The notes below the pieces were generated by a model, which worked only from the letters and a program-made list of their open reading frames with translations, had not been told where the DNA came from and made no database searches. A DNA stretch of 64,000 bases from Gloeophyllum trabeum ATCC 11539 (taxonomy: Eukaryota; Basidiomycota; Agaricomycetes; Gloeophyllales; Gloeophyllaceae). Shown piece by piece: positions 45,425-55,581 of the stretch. The stretch lies in the NCBI RefSeq assembly GCF_000344685.1, contig NW_006920415.1, forward strand, positions 516,834-580,833, written 5' to 3'. The position numbers and the translations under genes are program-made. Numbering within the stretch: the first letter of the stretch is position 1; each line of letters begins with the position of its first letter.

Positions 45425-48400
45425 CTAGCTGTTACCTGACCCGTCGCGGGGGAAGAGTACTTCACCGTATATGTTCTTGAAGCGCTTCGTGTGATGGACA
45501 TATTTGAGTGTCTCGCGGACGCGGTCACAGAGGAGGGTCGACAGGTCGTTAGCTGTTCGTCCGAGAGTCCGTCGAAGGGCGTGGCGCGGTCGCTCGTACG
45601 CATTACATTCGAGCAGGTAATGTTGGACTGTTTCGGCGATGCCTGGACAATGAGGGCAGTCGGGGGATTCAGCTTTGCGGATGCGATGAAGGTACCCATT
45701 GAGCGGGATGTGGCCGGTACGAAGCTGCATAATGATGCTCGTCTGAGGCCTTGTAAGTGTCTTCGCGAGCTTTCGGAAGGACCCCGATAGCAATTTCTTG
45801 TCGAGGCTGGCAAACTTCGCATATCGTGGCGATTTGGACCACTCCGCCTCCCATAGTGATTTGAGCTTCGCTTGATGTTCCTGCTTCAGAGCCGATTTGC
45901 TGAAAGGGAGAGGTTTGCGACGTAGTACCTGTGGCAGTCGGTTAGTAGGGCTGCTGTTACCTGTCGCTGCGTCCTTGGCTTGACGATCGGCATATTCGTT
46001 CCCTTCCACGTCGGAGTGGCCGGGCGTCCAGCGGATGGTAAGTCGGAGGTGCTTGTGGGCGTTGAGGAGACGCCGGGCAGTAGAACGGATGAGCTTGATG
46101 ATGTAGTTGCCTGCTCGCGGTTTGGGATTCTGGAGGGCTTGTATAACGGGTTGGTTGTCGAGGCTGATCTGGACATGCTTTACCCTCCTAAGCGTCTTCT
46201 CCAGTCTGAGCAGCTCGAGGCCTAGGAGGACGCCTACTCCTTCCCCGCCAAACACGATCTGTTGCTTGTCGGTTCCTAAATGATATCGGAGCGAGGACGG
46301 AGCCCTGTCCGAGCGAATCAGTACAGCGGAGGCACCTATCTGTCCCTCATATCCGGATCCATCGGTATATACACGCAGTGGCTCGCCGGTGCATTCTTCT
46401 TCCTCCCGTAGTGCTTGCTTTTTGTCTTGAGCAATGGAAGTCGTGAACACGGGTTTCCAGTTTGGCTGCGGCCCGACGGTGTCGATCTTCTCCATGCGGT
46501 CCGGTCGGATGTCGAAGATGTGGAATAGGTGATGGAGGGCGGAGCGATGTCATTTGACATATCGGCGTGAGGTCCGTCTGATGTGAGGGGCGAGAGGGTG
46601 CGTGGTTGGTAGGGTTGCTAGTCGCAAGGCTTCCCTGTAGCATTCGAGGTCGAGGAGATGGTGTACCGGGAGGAGTCCTGCATGGGCATCTAAGACGTCA
46701 GTGGCGGTGCTGCGCAAACCCCCTGTTATGCTCGTAGCCGCTGCGCGCTGGACTGTCGCGATGCGCTTTGTAGCTTCCACCGACCCCTTACGTGCTTTGC
46801 TCCCAACTCGGTGGTGAACCGGGGTGTACCATACCGCCGCACCATACAGTGTCTGTCGTACGCTGACACCTTGGTATAGATGTGTTACACCCGCTAATGG
46901 TAGCCCGTAGTTTGTTTTCGCGAGTCGGCGCAGCTGGAACGTGTAGGCGATACCCTTCCCGACGGCGTAGTCCTTTTGGGCCTTCCACCGGAGCTCTTGG
47001 TCGAGGATGAGGCCGAGGAACTTGTGGGTGACGCGTGGCTTGATGACGATGCCGCGGAGCTCGAGTGGTGGTCTGGGGGTGGGTTTGGTCTTCCGTCGTG
47101 CTAGGGGGTCGGTCTCTGGTACCCGTGCTCGCGAAAAGTGAATAAGGCCGAATTTGCTGACTTCGAACTTGGAGTGGTGCGCTGCAGCCCAATCAAAGCC
47201 GCCGCCTGGTCGCTCCATCATGTCTTTGAGCTTAGCGTTCGTCTCCTGGAAGTTCCGACCAATGGCTATGAGCGCGGTGTCGTCAGCGAATGCTACCGCA
47301 TCTTCAGTGCGGTCCTGTGGAATGTCAAGTAACGGAGCATTATAAAACTGGAAAACAATCATGGACAGGGGATCACCCTGTCCGAGCCCATTAATGATGT
47401 ACGTCCAAAAGGATTCGTAGTCGTCGAATTTGAGTTTCGTGCGCCGGTCGGTGAGCATGCGGTCGACGAACTGGACGTATTCTTCCGGGATGCCACGCAT
47501 ACGCATGTTGTGTAGCAATCGTTCTGCCACGACGTTGGGGAAAGCACCTTCGATGTCCAGAAATAGGACGGAGGCAACCTTACCAACTCGCCATGCATCT
47601 TTGATGCGCTGTGTAACTAGGAAGAGCGAGTCAGTAGTGGTGCGTCCCGGACGTCCGCCAAAGTGCTTCAATGGCAGGGCACCATAGCGTTCGCTGATAT
47701 AGGCTATGTCCTCAGTGACTACTTTGGTTAGTAACTTCCCTACCGTCGAGTAGAGGGCGATGGGGCGGTAGGACTTCGGTTGCGAGTAATCAGCCCGGCC
47801 GGGTTTCCTCAGCACAACGGTGTGCCATTCTCGCCACACCGAGTAGTAGGTCTTGAGGTCAAAGACAGCACTGAACAGATAGTATAGGTAGTCGAGGAGA
47901 ATGTCGGCGCATCTCACGAGGACAATATTCTTGATACCATCAGGCCCGGGTGCCTTGTGGTGCGCGAGGGACGAGATGGCCCGCTTGATGCGAGCCCGAG
48001 TAATAGGACGGTACCGGGAGACAGGCGGTGGATACTGGACGTCGGGTTCAGCCAGAGTGCGAGCTGGTGGTGTCGGGAAGAAGCAGTTCGCCAGGCGCGC
48101 ACTTTTGTCGTCGTTAGTAGATGCTTCGTCGATGACCTGACCATCGAGGTCCCGGGTTTTGAGGCTGGGTATACGTGTTCGTCCACCATCGGTAGCCGGT
48201 CCCGATATGAAGTTCTTGGCCTTCCAAACCTCTTGGCCCTCAAGCTCCCCGATCCATTCCCGCCAGCGGCCAGTCCGTTGGCTTTGGATAGCTTTGCAGA
48301 AATCCTGGTCCGCCCGTCGGGCCGCTTCGTGGCTCGGGTGGTCGTCCACGTATCGGAACCTGTAGGCTTCATCAGCCAGCTTCCGCTTTACCTTACGTTT

Positions 48401-49402
48401 GGCGGCGAGTTCCGGAGTCCACCATCGCTTCATGTAGGGGCTAGGCTTGAGGAGCGGGACTACCCTCTCTATGGTGTTAGCCAGAGCCGTGTGGAGACCG
48501 TCAGCCTTCGCCTGAAAGTCTTCGATCGTGCGTATGCGGCAAGCGGGACCTAGGGTGGTTAGTTGAGACTGCAGTTCCGCTCGAAACTTCTTCCAGTCTA
48601 CATTATGGAAGTTCCGTCGTTGCTCAGGTGTGTGCGTCGTGACCGTGAATTCAAGGACCGTGAGTATCGGATAATGGTCGGTACCTGCAGGAGTTAGTGA
48701 CCGGTTAGCCTTACACGAGATCAAGTTCTCTTGAAGATCCGAGGCCAGGAAGACGTTGTCGGGCCGGTATTCCCCCTTCCAGCATTTGTGCTTGAGGGTC
48801 GCTATGCCTGTGGGGAGGGCCATGAAAAGGTCGAAATCTGCTACATAGTCGATCAGGACTTGAGCACGTTGTAATGCTGACGTGGTGAAGCATCGCGAGT
48901 TGGCCTGAAGTTCCCATGCCGGGTGCTTGCGGTTGAAGTCTCCAGCCCACATCAATTGACCGGCATGGTTGGGGCAGAGTCGTTGGAGGTCGTGATGGCA
49001 GTATCGGGCAAGGAGATGTAGCGTGTCGTCATTGTCATCAGCATTGTAGATGTTGAAGATCGTGAGGGTGCCGATGGCGCCACTGAGGTGGAGTACCGTA
49101 ACATCCGGGTGAGGGAAATCGAGTTGCCGCCAGTCGTTTGTACTGAGCCTAGAATTGACGAGGATAACGCTTCGGGTGTGCTGTGGGCTAGAACCATGGT
49201 TAGTAGGGTATACAACCCGCCAGTTGTGGGAGGCGCGGGTGTTGTTGAGGAAGTCAAGGTACGGTTCCTGGATGAGGATGAGGTCCCAGTCGAGGTGTAG
49301 CCGCGGGTGGTTGATGAGGTCGAGGTTCGCATTCATGGATTTGTTGAGGTTCTCTTGCCAGATTCGAAGGTGTCGGCGGTTTTGGTGGGTCGTATCGTTC
49401 AT
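45425..49402 (-). pseudogene. LINE ORF2 (endonuclease, reverse transcriptase, RNase H) with one in-frame TGA
   Basis: One continuous frame of 1,326 codons from the ATG at 49402, interrupted only by a TGA at 46550-46552 (codon 951). The N-terminal APE-type endonuclease shows ILIQEPYLDF, the GDFNRKHP metal-binding site and DHYPI at its end. The reverse transcriptase has GRPGRTTTDS, the catalytic FLDIEGAFPNV, GLGQGDPLS and FADDTALI. After the TGA, RNase H follows in the same frame with YTDGSGYEG, a Glu in LLGLELLRL, DNQPVIQAL and GHSDVEGNEYADRQAK. Without readthrough, RNase H would be lost or made only from a separate start (ATG 46495). It encodes the enzymes for target-primed reverse transcription. 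Its start overlaps the ORF1 stop as ATGA. Confidence 0.92.
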
Positions 49403-51051
49403 GGGTTCAGTGCCGAGCTGTGTGAGTCTGCTCTAGTGCGCTGCTCTCCGGAAGAGAGGAAGTCGTCCAGGCGCGATTGGCGCGTGGGACGAGAAGCGGG
49501 GCGACGAGTTTGCAAACTTGGCGCAGGTGGCTCGGGATCAGGTGGGGGGCGTTGGGTGGAGGTTGAGGGGTTTCGCCGATGTATTCTAGTGTGTATTAGC
49601 TCCTCAATGGGGACATCAATCCTTCCTGTCATGAATGGCGCGGGCGGCGGGGGCGGTTGGAAGCTTGGGAACGCGACCTGTGTCCACAGCTCGTCAGTAA
49701 CGTAGAACGGCATCGCGTTCTCGGGTCGGTGAGCATTGAGACGTTCGTATGCCCTCTGGAAAACTGGGCAACCGCGGTGAGAGGTGGGGTGGTCTTTGGA
49801 CTGGCAGTTCACGCAGAAGGTGGCATCGGTCATGCAGGCGGAAGTTCGATGGGCATCTCCGCACGTTCCGCAGGTGTCGTTAGTAGTTCGGCACGTTCTG
49901 GCGATATGACCGTAGCGCTGGCACTTCAAGCAGCGTAGCGGCTCGACCATCTCCCGCTGGACCGGGACGCGTTTGTGACAGATGATAAGGCCATCGCGGA
50001 TTGCCTTGTTGGCGTTTTCGGGTGTCGTGAGATGGATCAGGGCATGTGCGACAAGCTGATGGGGGTGTCTCCTGTCGATTGGCTTCACCCAGCGGGCCTT
50101 AGCGATGGTGCCTACATCTAGTCGGTTTGTTTCTTCTATCTCTCGGAGGTCGCGCGGCGCATCGGGGTCGAAGGTGATGGGTACGAATTTTGCGAGGATG
50201 GCGTACAGTCGGTCTTTGACTTGGGAGCTGGGGTGGAAGCGGGCTGCAAAGGCACCTTTGTTCTTTCGAATCAAGTCAGCACCTGCCCGGGTAGTTACCT
50301 CGAATACCACCCCTCCATTGGGTAGTATCCGCGCACTCTCGAATTCGCATGTATCCGTTGAGTCCGGCCAGAGTTCTTTGGCGATGGCGGTCGCCTTGAT
50401 AACGAGATCCCGTGGTCGTGCTGTCCTGAGTTCCTCTCGTGCACCTTCGTCCTGGATGTCGATGAGTACTTGACGGGCGCGTATCTCGACTTGAGCTTTG
50501 ATGGCGGGATTGATGGTGGAGCGCGCGTTCGCGCTAGGGGCTCTTGCTGGTCCGGTGAGTGCATCACGATACAAGGGGCCGCTCTGGGTGGAGGTGGGAG
50601 CGGCGGCCTGGAGCTGGTTGTCGAGTCGTTGTTCAATGGTGCGGAAGGTGTTAGCGGCGTGGTCCGCGACCTGTTCGATGCGCGTGGTGGCCGCCTGTTC
50701 GACCACCTTGATACGTTCTTCGTATTCTTGCTTCCACGTCTCGGCGATGCTCTGTTTGTCGATGTCCTGTAAAATGTAAGCTACTGCTTTCATTACCTCT
50801 TTCGCTATAGTCATTGTCTGATTAGTGGCATTGAGAAGAACCGGTGCGAGGTCCGCCGGCGTGTAATTATCGGACGGTTGGATTAGTGATTTTTCGGTAA
50901 GATACGATGTCGCAGATGTTCGATCAAAAATAGGTCCCGGGAGTGGGTTCGACGAGGTCCGACCCAGATTACGTGCCGGTGGCAGTGAGGTATTCGCACG
51001 GGTGCCACGTCTGTCGTTGCTGGCGGGTTGGCCAGGCGGTGTGCCCGACAT
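49399..51051 (-). CDS. LINE ORF1 (Gag-like, zinc knuckles)
   Basis: Intact 550-residue frame. It is the nucleic-acid-binding protein that packages LINE RNA. The N-terminal half is polar with a probable coiled coil (KQEYEERIKVVEQAATTRIE). From about residue 370 there are three knuckle-like motifs: CLKCQRYGHIARTC (CX2CX4HX4C), CGTCGDAHRTSAC, and CVNCQSKDHPTSHRGC. The C-terminal ~150 residues are Pro/Arg-rich. The stop TGA at 49399-49401 overlaps the ORF2 ATG by one-base-shifted ATGA, which suggests that ORF2 is translated by termination-reinitiation from the same mRNA. Confidence 0.92.
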   Translation of the reverse strand: MSGTPPGQPASNDRRGTRANTSLPPARNLGRTSSNPLPGPIFDRTSATSYLTEKSLIQPSDNYTPADLAPVLLNATNQTMTIAKEVMKAVAYILQDIDKQSIAETWKQEYEERIKVVEQAATTRIEQVADHAANTFRTIEQRLDNQLQAAAPTSTQSGPLYRDALTGPARAPSANARSTINPAIKAQVEIRARQVLIDIQDEGAREELRTARPRDLVIKATAIAKELWPDSTDTCEFESARILPNGGVVFEVTTRAGADLIRKNKGAFAARFHPSSQVKDRLYAILAKFVPITFDPDAPRDLREIEETNRLDVGTIAKARWVKPIDRRHPHQLVAHALIHLTTPENANKAIRDGLIICHKRVPVQREMVEPLRCLKCQRYGHIARTCRTTNDTCGTCGDAHRTSACMTDATFCVNCQSKDHPTSHRGCPVFQRAYERLNAHRPENAMPFYVTDELWTQVAFPSFQPPPPPAPFMTGRIDVPIEELIHTRIHRRNPSTSTQRPPPDPEPPAPSLQTRRPASRPTRQSRLDDFLSSGEQRTRADSHSSALNP

Positions 51052-51229
51052 ACGTTACCTCTGGAATCAGTAAGGTGTATAGGGACGTAGTGTAGCCTGA
51101 GGAAGTTTAAGAGAGAAAAGCCAGTAGAGTCGCCTAGTACTCGAGAGGGTATTAGCCAGAAACTACTCTAAATGACCGTCGAACACTGGGACCCCGAAAG
51201 GGTGCCACTTGGTAAGGAGTCAAGAAGAG

Positions 51230-51245
51230 TACAGCGTTATAACTT
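51230..51245. repeat. Target-site duplication of the LINE (5' side of element)
   Basis: Perfect copy of 44908-44923. The DNA to the right (ATGGGCCGATTGC...) would continue the original upstream region of the BAR-SH3 gene if the LINE were absent. Confidence 0.93.
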
Positions 51246-51558
51246 ATGGGCCGATTGCTGTTACTATTAGGGACCGGCATCCACCGTGACAGCCAAGATC
51301 CATCGGGAAGCCTTTGGAATACCGCTCGACGGCGGTTTCTATACAAGCAGTCGATGGAGGAACGTCAACAGGTAGCATAGTACAGGCTGACGCCTAGCGA
51401 CGATGTATCTCAGGCGGGGGAAACGAGGGGACAGTACAATTCTCAGGAGGAAGGCGCGGCAGCTTTACGGTGCCCGCATCCTGAACGGCGGAAGCACAAC
51501 ACATAGTACACAGACAAGATATATAACAGCTCCTGCAAAAGAATCAGACAGCCGAAGG
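51246..51558. other. Displaced upstream region of the BAR-SH3 gene
   Basis: Before the insertion these ~310 bp were next to the BAR-SH3 start and also hold the 3' flank of the SMARCD-like gene. They are now 6.3 kb away. No gene is visible. Confidence 0.55.
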
Positions 51559-53218
51559 TCACTGCATGACGCCGATCCTGGACGCCAACCGCATCCCCTC
51601 TTGCACCGCGACCGCCTCCTCGACCCACGGCAGGCGGAAGAACTCGCTCCGCTTGAGCTCCTCCTGCCGCACGGTCGCGCCCTCGCTCGGGCCGCTGCCC
51701 AGCACGCTCTCGAGGTCGCGCGACTGCGACGCGAGCCACGTCTGGACGAACTCCGCCGGGTCCTTCGCGAACGAGCGCAGGAAGGTCCGCTTGATGTGCG
51801 AGTTGTGCAGGGACTGGACGTGCAGCGCAATCTAGAGTAGAGTCGGAGAAATTAGTGTTGGGTATAGATAACGGGCGTGGTAGGGTGCCGCTCGCCTCTT
51901 CGTCGAGCTTCGTCAGCTCCCGGCTGCTCTCCGATGTCATGTTCACCACGACGTTGCTCATCCGCGCTTTGAGGTTCACATCGTCCATCTTGACCTCTAC
52001 GTCGTACGCGCTCGGCCTTTCGGGCGGCTGTATCGACGGGTTTATGGTATAGTGCAGGATGATGGGGTCCGGCGGCATGAGGAATTTGTCGACAGCCTCG
52101 GGCAGCTTCAGAAACTCGATCACATCCACGCGGAACGCCTGCACGGATTCCGTGGGTCAATAACGAGGATAAGGGCGGCAGAAGCGCACGACGCACCTGC
52201 CGGAGGTACTCATCCAGCTCGATCATCTTCCTGTCTATCTTACCCTGCAGATTCTTGATTTTGATGTAATTCCACAAAGCCTGGATGACTCCGAGTCGCG
52301 TATCCTCTTTGATACCCAGCACGTTGCCTACATGCCCTGCCGTCATTGGCATGCACCTTCGGCTGGCAACGGAAAGACTCACCTAGTTCTGGCGCTACCT
52401 TGAACTGTTCTGGTTGGTGCTCCAGGTACATTAATATTCGTAACTTGACGGGCTTGTCGCCTGTCCGTCGTATCGTGAACCCGTCCAATGCTTCTTGGTT
52501 CGGTCTCCGCAGCCACTGACATACCCATCAGCATCCGCCCCAATCATACGAAACTCTGGGAGCACGAACTTCAACGATGTTACCGTCAGGGTAAAGCGCA
52601 GGGTCGCGGTCCATTTCGACGATCATCTGCTTGATGAAGGTGGAGAACTTCCGGGGCGGAGCTTTGTCCTTCGACCGCTGGTGAGGAACCTACCGACGGG
52701 GTGCGTCCATAAGAGAAACAGAACGATCATGCAGAGCTAGCGCACCTCGAGCAGACGCCCCTCAATCTTCAACTGCCATGCCGGAATACCGTCCCCCGTC
52801 TCGAAATTCACATCCTCCCCCACCCCCTCGGTCTTCTGCCACTCCTGCCCGGAGACTGTATGGCTCAGAAAAAGCCTCAGCGTTCTCGTCGCCTACCCAA
52901 GTCCCAGTCAGCCGGCGAGTACAATCACTATACGTGGTCATGGGCGCACCGTGACAGGCCTGCCCAGCGCGTCCTGCACCTCGACCTTCTTCCGCGTCAT
53001 CGTCCAGTCGAGTCGCTTCTCCATATCCAGCAGTTCCTGGTACATCTTTGAGTCAACCGTGAACTCTTCGTCCTCAAGTATGACGTTGGGTAATGTCTTG
53101 TCCAAGAGCTTGCGCTTCCTTGTCAATGGTAAGTATAAGGGCCAGTTCAGTCCATTCGCTGAATGAATCGCAATAAGCATACATACTTAATAGCCCGCGG
53201 TGCTTCCATTGAAGTCAT
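51559..53218 (-). CDS. SWI/SNF complex subunit, SMARCD/Swp73 type (SWIB domain)
   Basis: Subunit of an ATP-dependent chromatin remodelling complex in the nucleus. The first exon encodes MTSMEAPRAIK and joins KRKLLDKTLPNVILEDEE across a GTATGT intron. The N-terminal block continues TVDSKMYQELLDMEKRLDW and TRKKVEVQDALGRPV. The middle block IRRTGDKPVKLRILMYL runs into the SWIB/MDM2 core (VLGIKEDTRLGVIQALWNYI, KIKNLQGKIDRKM). A helical C-terminal region (VIEFLKLPEAVDKFLMPPD, SSRELTKLDEE, VQSLHNSHIKRTFLRSF) ends LASRIGVMQ at 51559. Domain order and length fit Swp73/Rsc6/Ssr3 relatives; whether it serves SWI/SNF, RSC or both cannot be told. Several introns of 50-70 nt; I did not sum every exon. Confidence 0.9.
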
Positions 53219-53561
53219 TCTGCGCGTAGAGAACGAAGAATACAATGTGGAGAGCTATCTGGGTGGTGGACTCTGGGTAGACTTCAAGCTTAGTGCTTGT
53301 ACGTGACTGGCTCTGCGTCACGCGTCGGTCACGCTGTGTTACAGGTTACTTATGACCAATTGCAATTGCGCGACTTGGAACCGTCCGACCGCGAATCGTC
53401 GTGTCTGCGGTCGTCGACAGTGAAGTTGAAAGGATGAAAATCAATAATCTCTGTTTGACGCAGTGAGAGAATTCGTCATCCTCTATTGTCGGACTTATCG
53501 TTTTGCGCTGAGTTAGACCCTAGCCTGGACTTGCCACGATGTAAAGCCACGATATAAAGCT

Positions 53562-53599
53562 GTAAGGCCGTGCGAGCACGGCAGAGCCCGCTACCGTAG
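53562..53599. repeat. 38-bp inverted repeat arm, partner at 55247-55282
   Basis: GTAAGGCCGTGCGAGCACGG continuing to CCGCTACCGTAG is the reverse complement of 55247-55282, apart from a 2-nt indel and one substitution. The core CCCGCTACCGTAG is shared with the ends of the 980-bp element. Confidence 0.8.
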
Positions 53600-54096
53600 A
53601 GATACTTAGAATTAACAGCAACCTAAGCATTTGTGCTTCACTCATTTCCGGATATTTTGTCTGCCCGGATGCCCAGGATGGTGGTAAGTACTCTATTCAT
53701 GAGTATTATCCGTGACCCCGTTTAAAGCCTCTGCAGTCCTAGCTCAGGCTTGCTTTTCCCTGGAGACGGCAACAGTGCAGTGTTTCCGCCACCTTGGCTG
53801 TAAAAAGAAAATGCTCACGCGCTGTCCGACAAAGACCCCGTTGCTATTAATTCAGGGAGAAATCCCTATTGGTTCAAGCAAAATGCCGATCACGCCATTG
53901 GCCATAAGAATGTGATTACACCCACGTCTTCGGGCTGAAAACCGGTCAGACTTAGACGCGAGAGGAGAATTCTGGCGTATATTCGACGAAGTACAGCTAA
54001 ATAGATACAGTAACTGAGACAATATGACGTAGACCTAAAGCGGAATTAATCGACATAATGAAATCATATGTTTCGGAAAATGTCTGTGGAATAACT

Positions 54097-54302
54097 ACAG
54101 CCATTTGCAGATCGATGGGCCCACTTTTTGAGAATCATTTACAGTCGGACCATGTCGGACAAGCAATTTCAAGTCCCCGAGAGACAGAAATCAGACCATC
54201 TGGACTTCTCTACCTTCTTCCGACGTCCCTGGCACCCACTCCGACCCACTCCGACTATACGTGGTTTTCTGAATTGATGGTCTATCTATCTGCAAGCGGC
54301 TG
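54097..54302. mobile_element. MITE, 206 bp, copy 1
   Basis: A direct copy of 61156-61361 with the same length and roughly 85-90% identity by eye. The ends are imperfect inverted repeats (ACAGCCATTTGCAGATCGAT at left; complement of ATCTGCAAGCGGCTGT at right). Flanking TA on both sides is compatible with a Tc1/mariner-type duplication. Non-coding. Confidence 0.78.
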
Positions 54303-54378
54303 TAAGGAAGAGTGTTCAGGAAATAACATACGGCTAAACATACGAAATAGGAAATAGGCAAACGCGTGCAAACCGATG

Positions 54379-54404
54379 TACTATCATTTTGGGGGTTCTG
54401 TCAA
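54379..54404. repeat. 26-bp perfect inverted repeat arm, partner at 55556-55581
   Basis: TACTATCATTTTGGGGGTTC plus TGTCAA is the exact reverse complement of 55556-55581. The related word TTGACAGAAC also occurs near 54415 and 55378. Confidence 0.8.
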
Positions 54405-55246
54405 AGTCAGATTTTTGACAGAACTCCGAAATCTCAGCAAATATGTAACGGGTGACTTAGCAGATTGGTACATAGGTGAATTGTAACCCGTAGAGAACGC
54501 CTGTGAAGTCAGAACTGTCATATCTTCTACCATTGTTGAATGGGAGGACGAATACTGTCCAAACAGCCCAGTGTAATCATGAGAAACAGGCCTGATGTAT
54601 TAGATCTCTGGGCCTACAGTCTTCCGGCAAATATCGGCTCACTGGGGAACACTGTATTATGTATAGCTAAACATGGTTCACTCACCCGATTGGTGTTAAA
54701 GCAATTCCAACTGCTCCTATCGTATTCCCGCTACCGTAGGTAGTGGGTCTTGGACCCCCCGGCCGTTCGCAGGTTTCCTGCGATCGTTTCAAGATCTACG
54801 CGATCTATTTGACACTATTTGGCTCTTAACCGTATATGGCGGACGGCAGGACCGGCACACGGCTTTGGACCAATCAAAGATGGGGTCCTCAAAGGACCCC
54901 GATTGTAGAACCACGTGGCATCTCTCTTTCCATCTTTAGCCAAAGTGGCGGATGCTGGTCAAGGGACTCAAGAGAACAGACATGACCTAGCTTGGGGCAT
55001 TGGAGATGCGGTCTCCAGGTGAAAGCAGCATACTTCAATGTCAGCTGTTTTACATAAATGACTTGTATACTCAGAACCTGAGGGAGGAGTGAGTGGACAT
55101 AGGTGGACATCTCTTCAAATCGTTGAGGTGAATGCTCAGTCGGAAATCATGGCTGGAACACAACTGCTTTCGCAAAATAAATATATTAGTATATGATGCT
55201 GCTCAGGATGTCAAGTTTTCAGCTTGCTACCAAATCTTATCTATGT

Positions 55247-55282
55247 CTACGGTAGCGGGCTCTGCCGCTCGCACGGCCCTAC
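55247..55282. repeat. Inverted repeat arm, partner of 53562-53599
   Basis: CTACGGTAGCGGGCTCTGCC followed by GCTCGCACGGCCCTAC. It lies inside the 980-bp element while its partner lies 1.1 kb outside it. Confidence 0.8.
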
Positions 55283-55555
55283 CGCCTTATGTTTGACAGA
55301 AGTGCAAGGGTCCTGGGTGTGACAAATGCGTGACGAAATTGGCGCGGATTCCTTACTGTGACTCGCGTGTGACGCTTTGACAGAACTACCTGCGACTGTG
55401 GGTCCGTCACCGGCATCTCTCTCTATTATTTTTTGCCCAGTCAATTGAGGTGGTTATTTGCGCAGATGGTACTTAGGAGGGTCTATTATGATGCCTGACT
55501 GAAAGTAAAATGATTGTCCAAGGAGCGGGCCTGCGGCAGGCTGTTTTCCGAGATC

Positions 55556-55581
55556 TTGACAGAACCCCCAAAATGATAGTA
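55556..55581. repeat. Inverted repeat arm, partner of 54379-54404
   Basis: TTGACAGAACCCCCAAAATG plus ATAGTA, a perfect 26-bp complement of the arm at 54379. Confidence 0.8.

Larger units (their letters stand above)
44922..51229 (-). mobile_element. Tad1-like non-LTR retrotransposon (LINE), nearly intact
   Basis: About 6.3 kb, transcribed on the minus strand. The 3' end is a run of 32 T on the plus strand (44922-44953), i.e. a poly(A) tail. The element carries a 5' leader of about 180 bp, ORF1 with three zinc knuckles, and ORF2 with endonuclease, reverse transcriptase and RNase H, the arrangement of Tad1-type LINEs in fungi. It is bounded by a perfect 16-bp target-site duplication (44908-44923 and 51230-51245). 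The only defect I see is one in-frame TGA in ORF2. The long poly(A), matching duplications and open frames mean a recent insertion. It lies between the SMARCD-like gene 3' end and the BAR-SH3 start. Confidence 0.93.
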
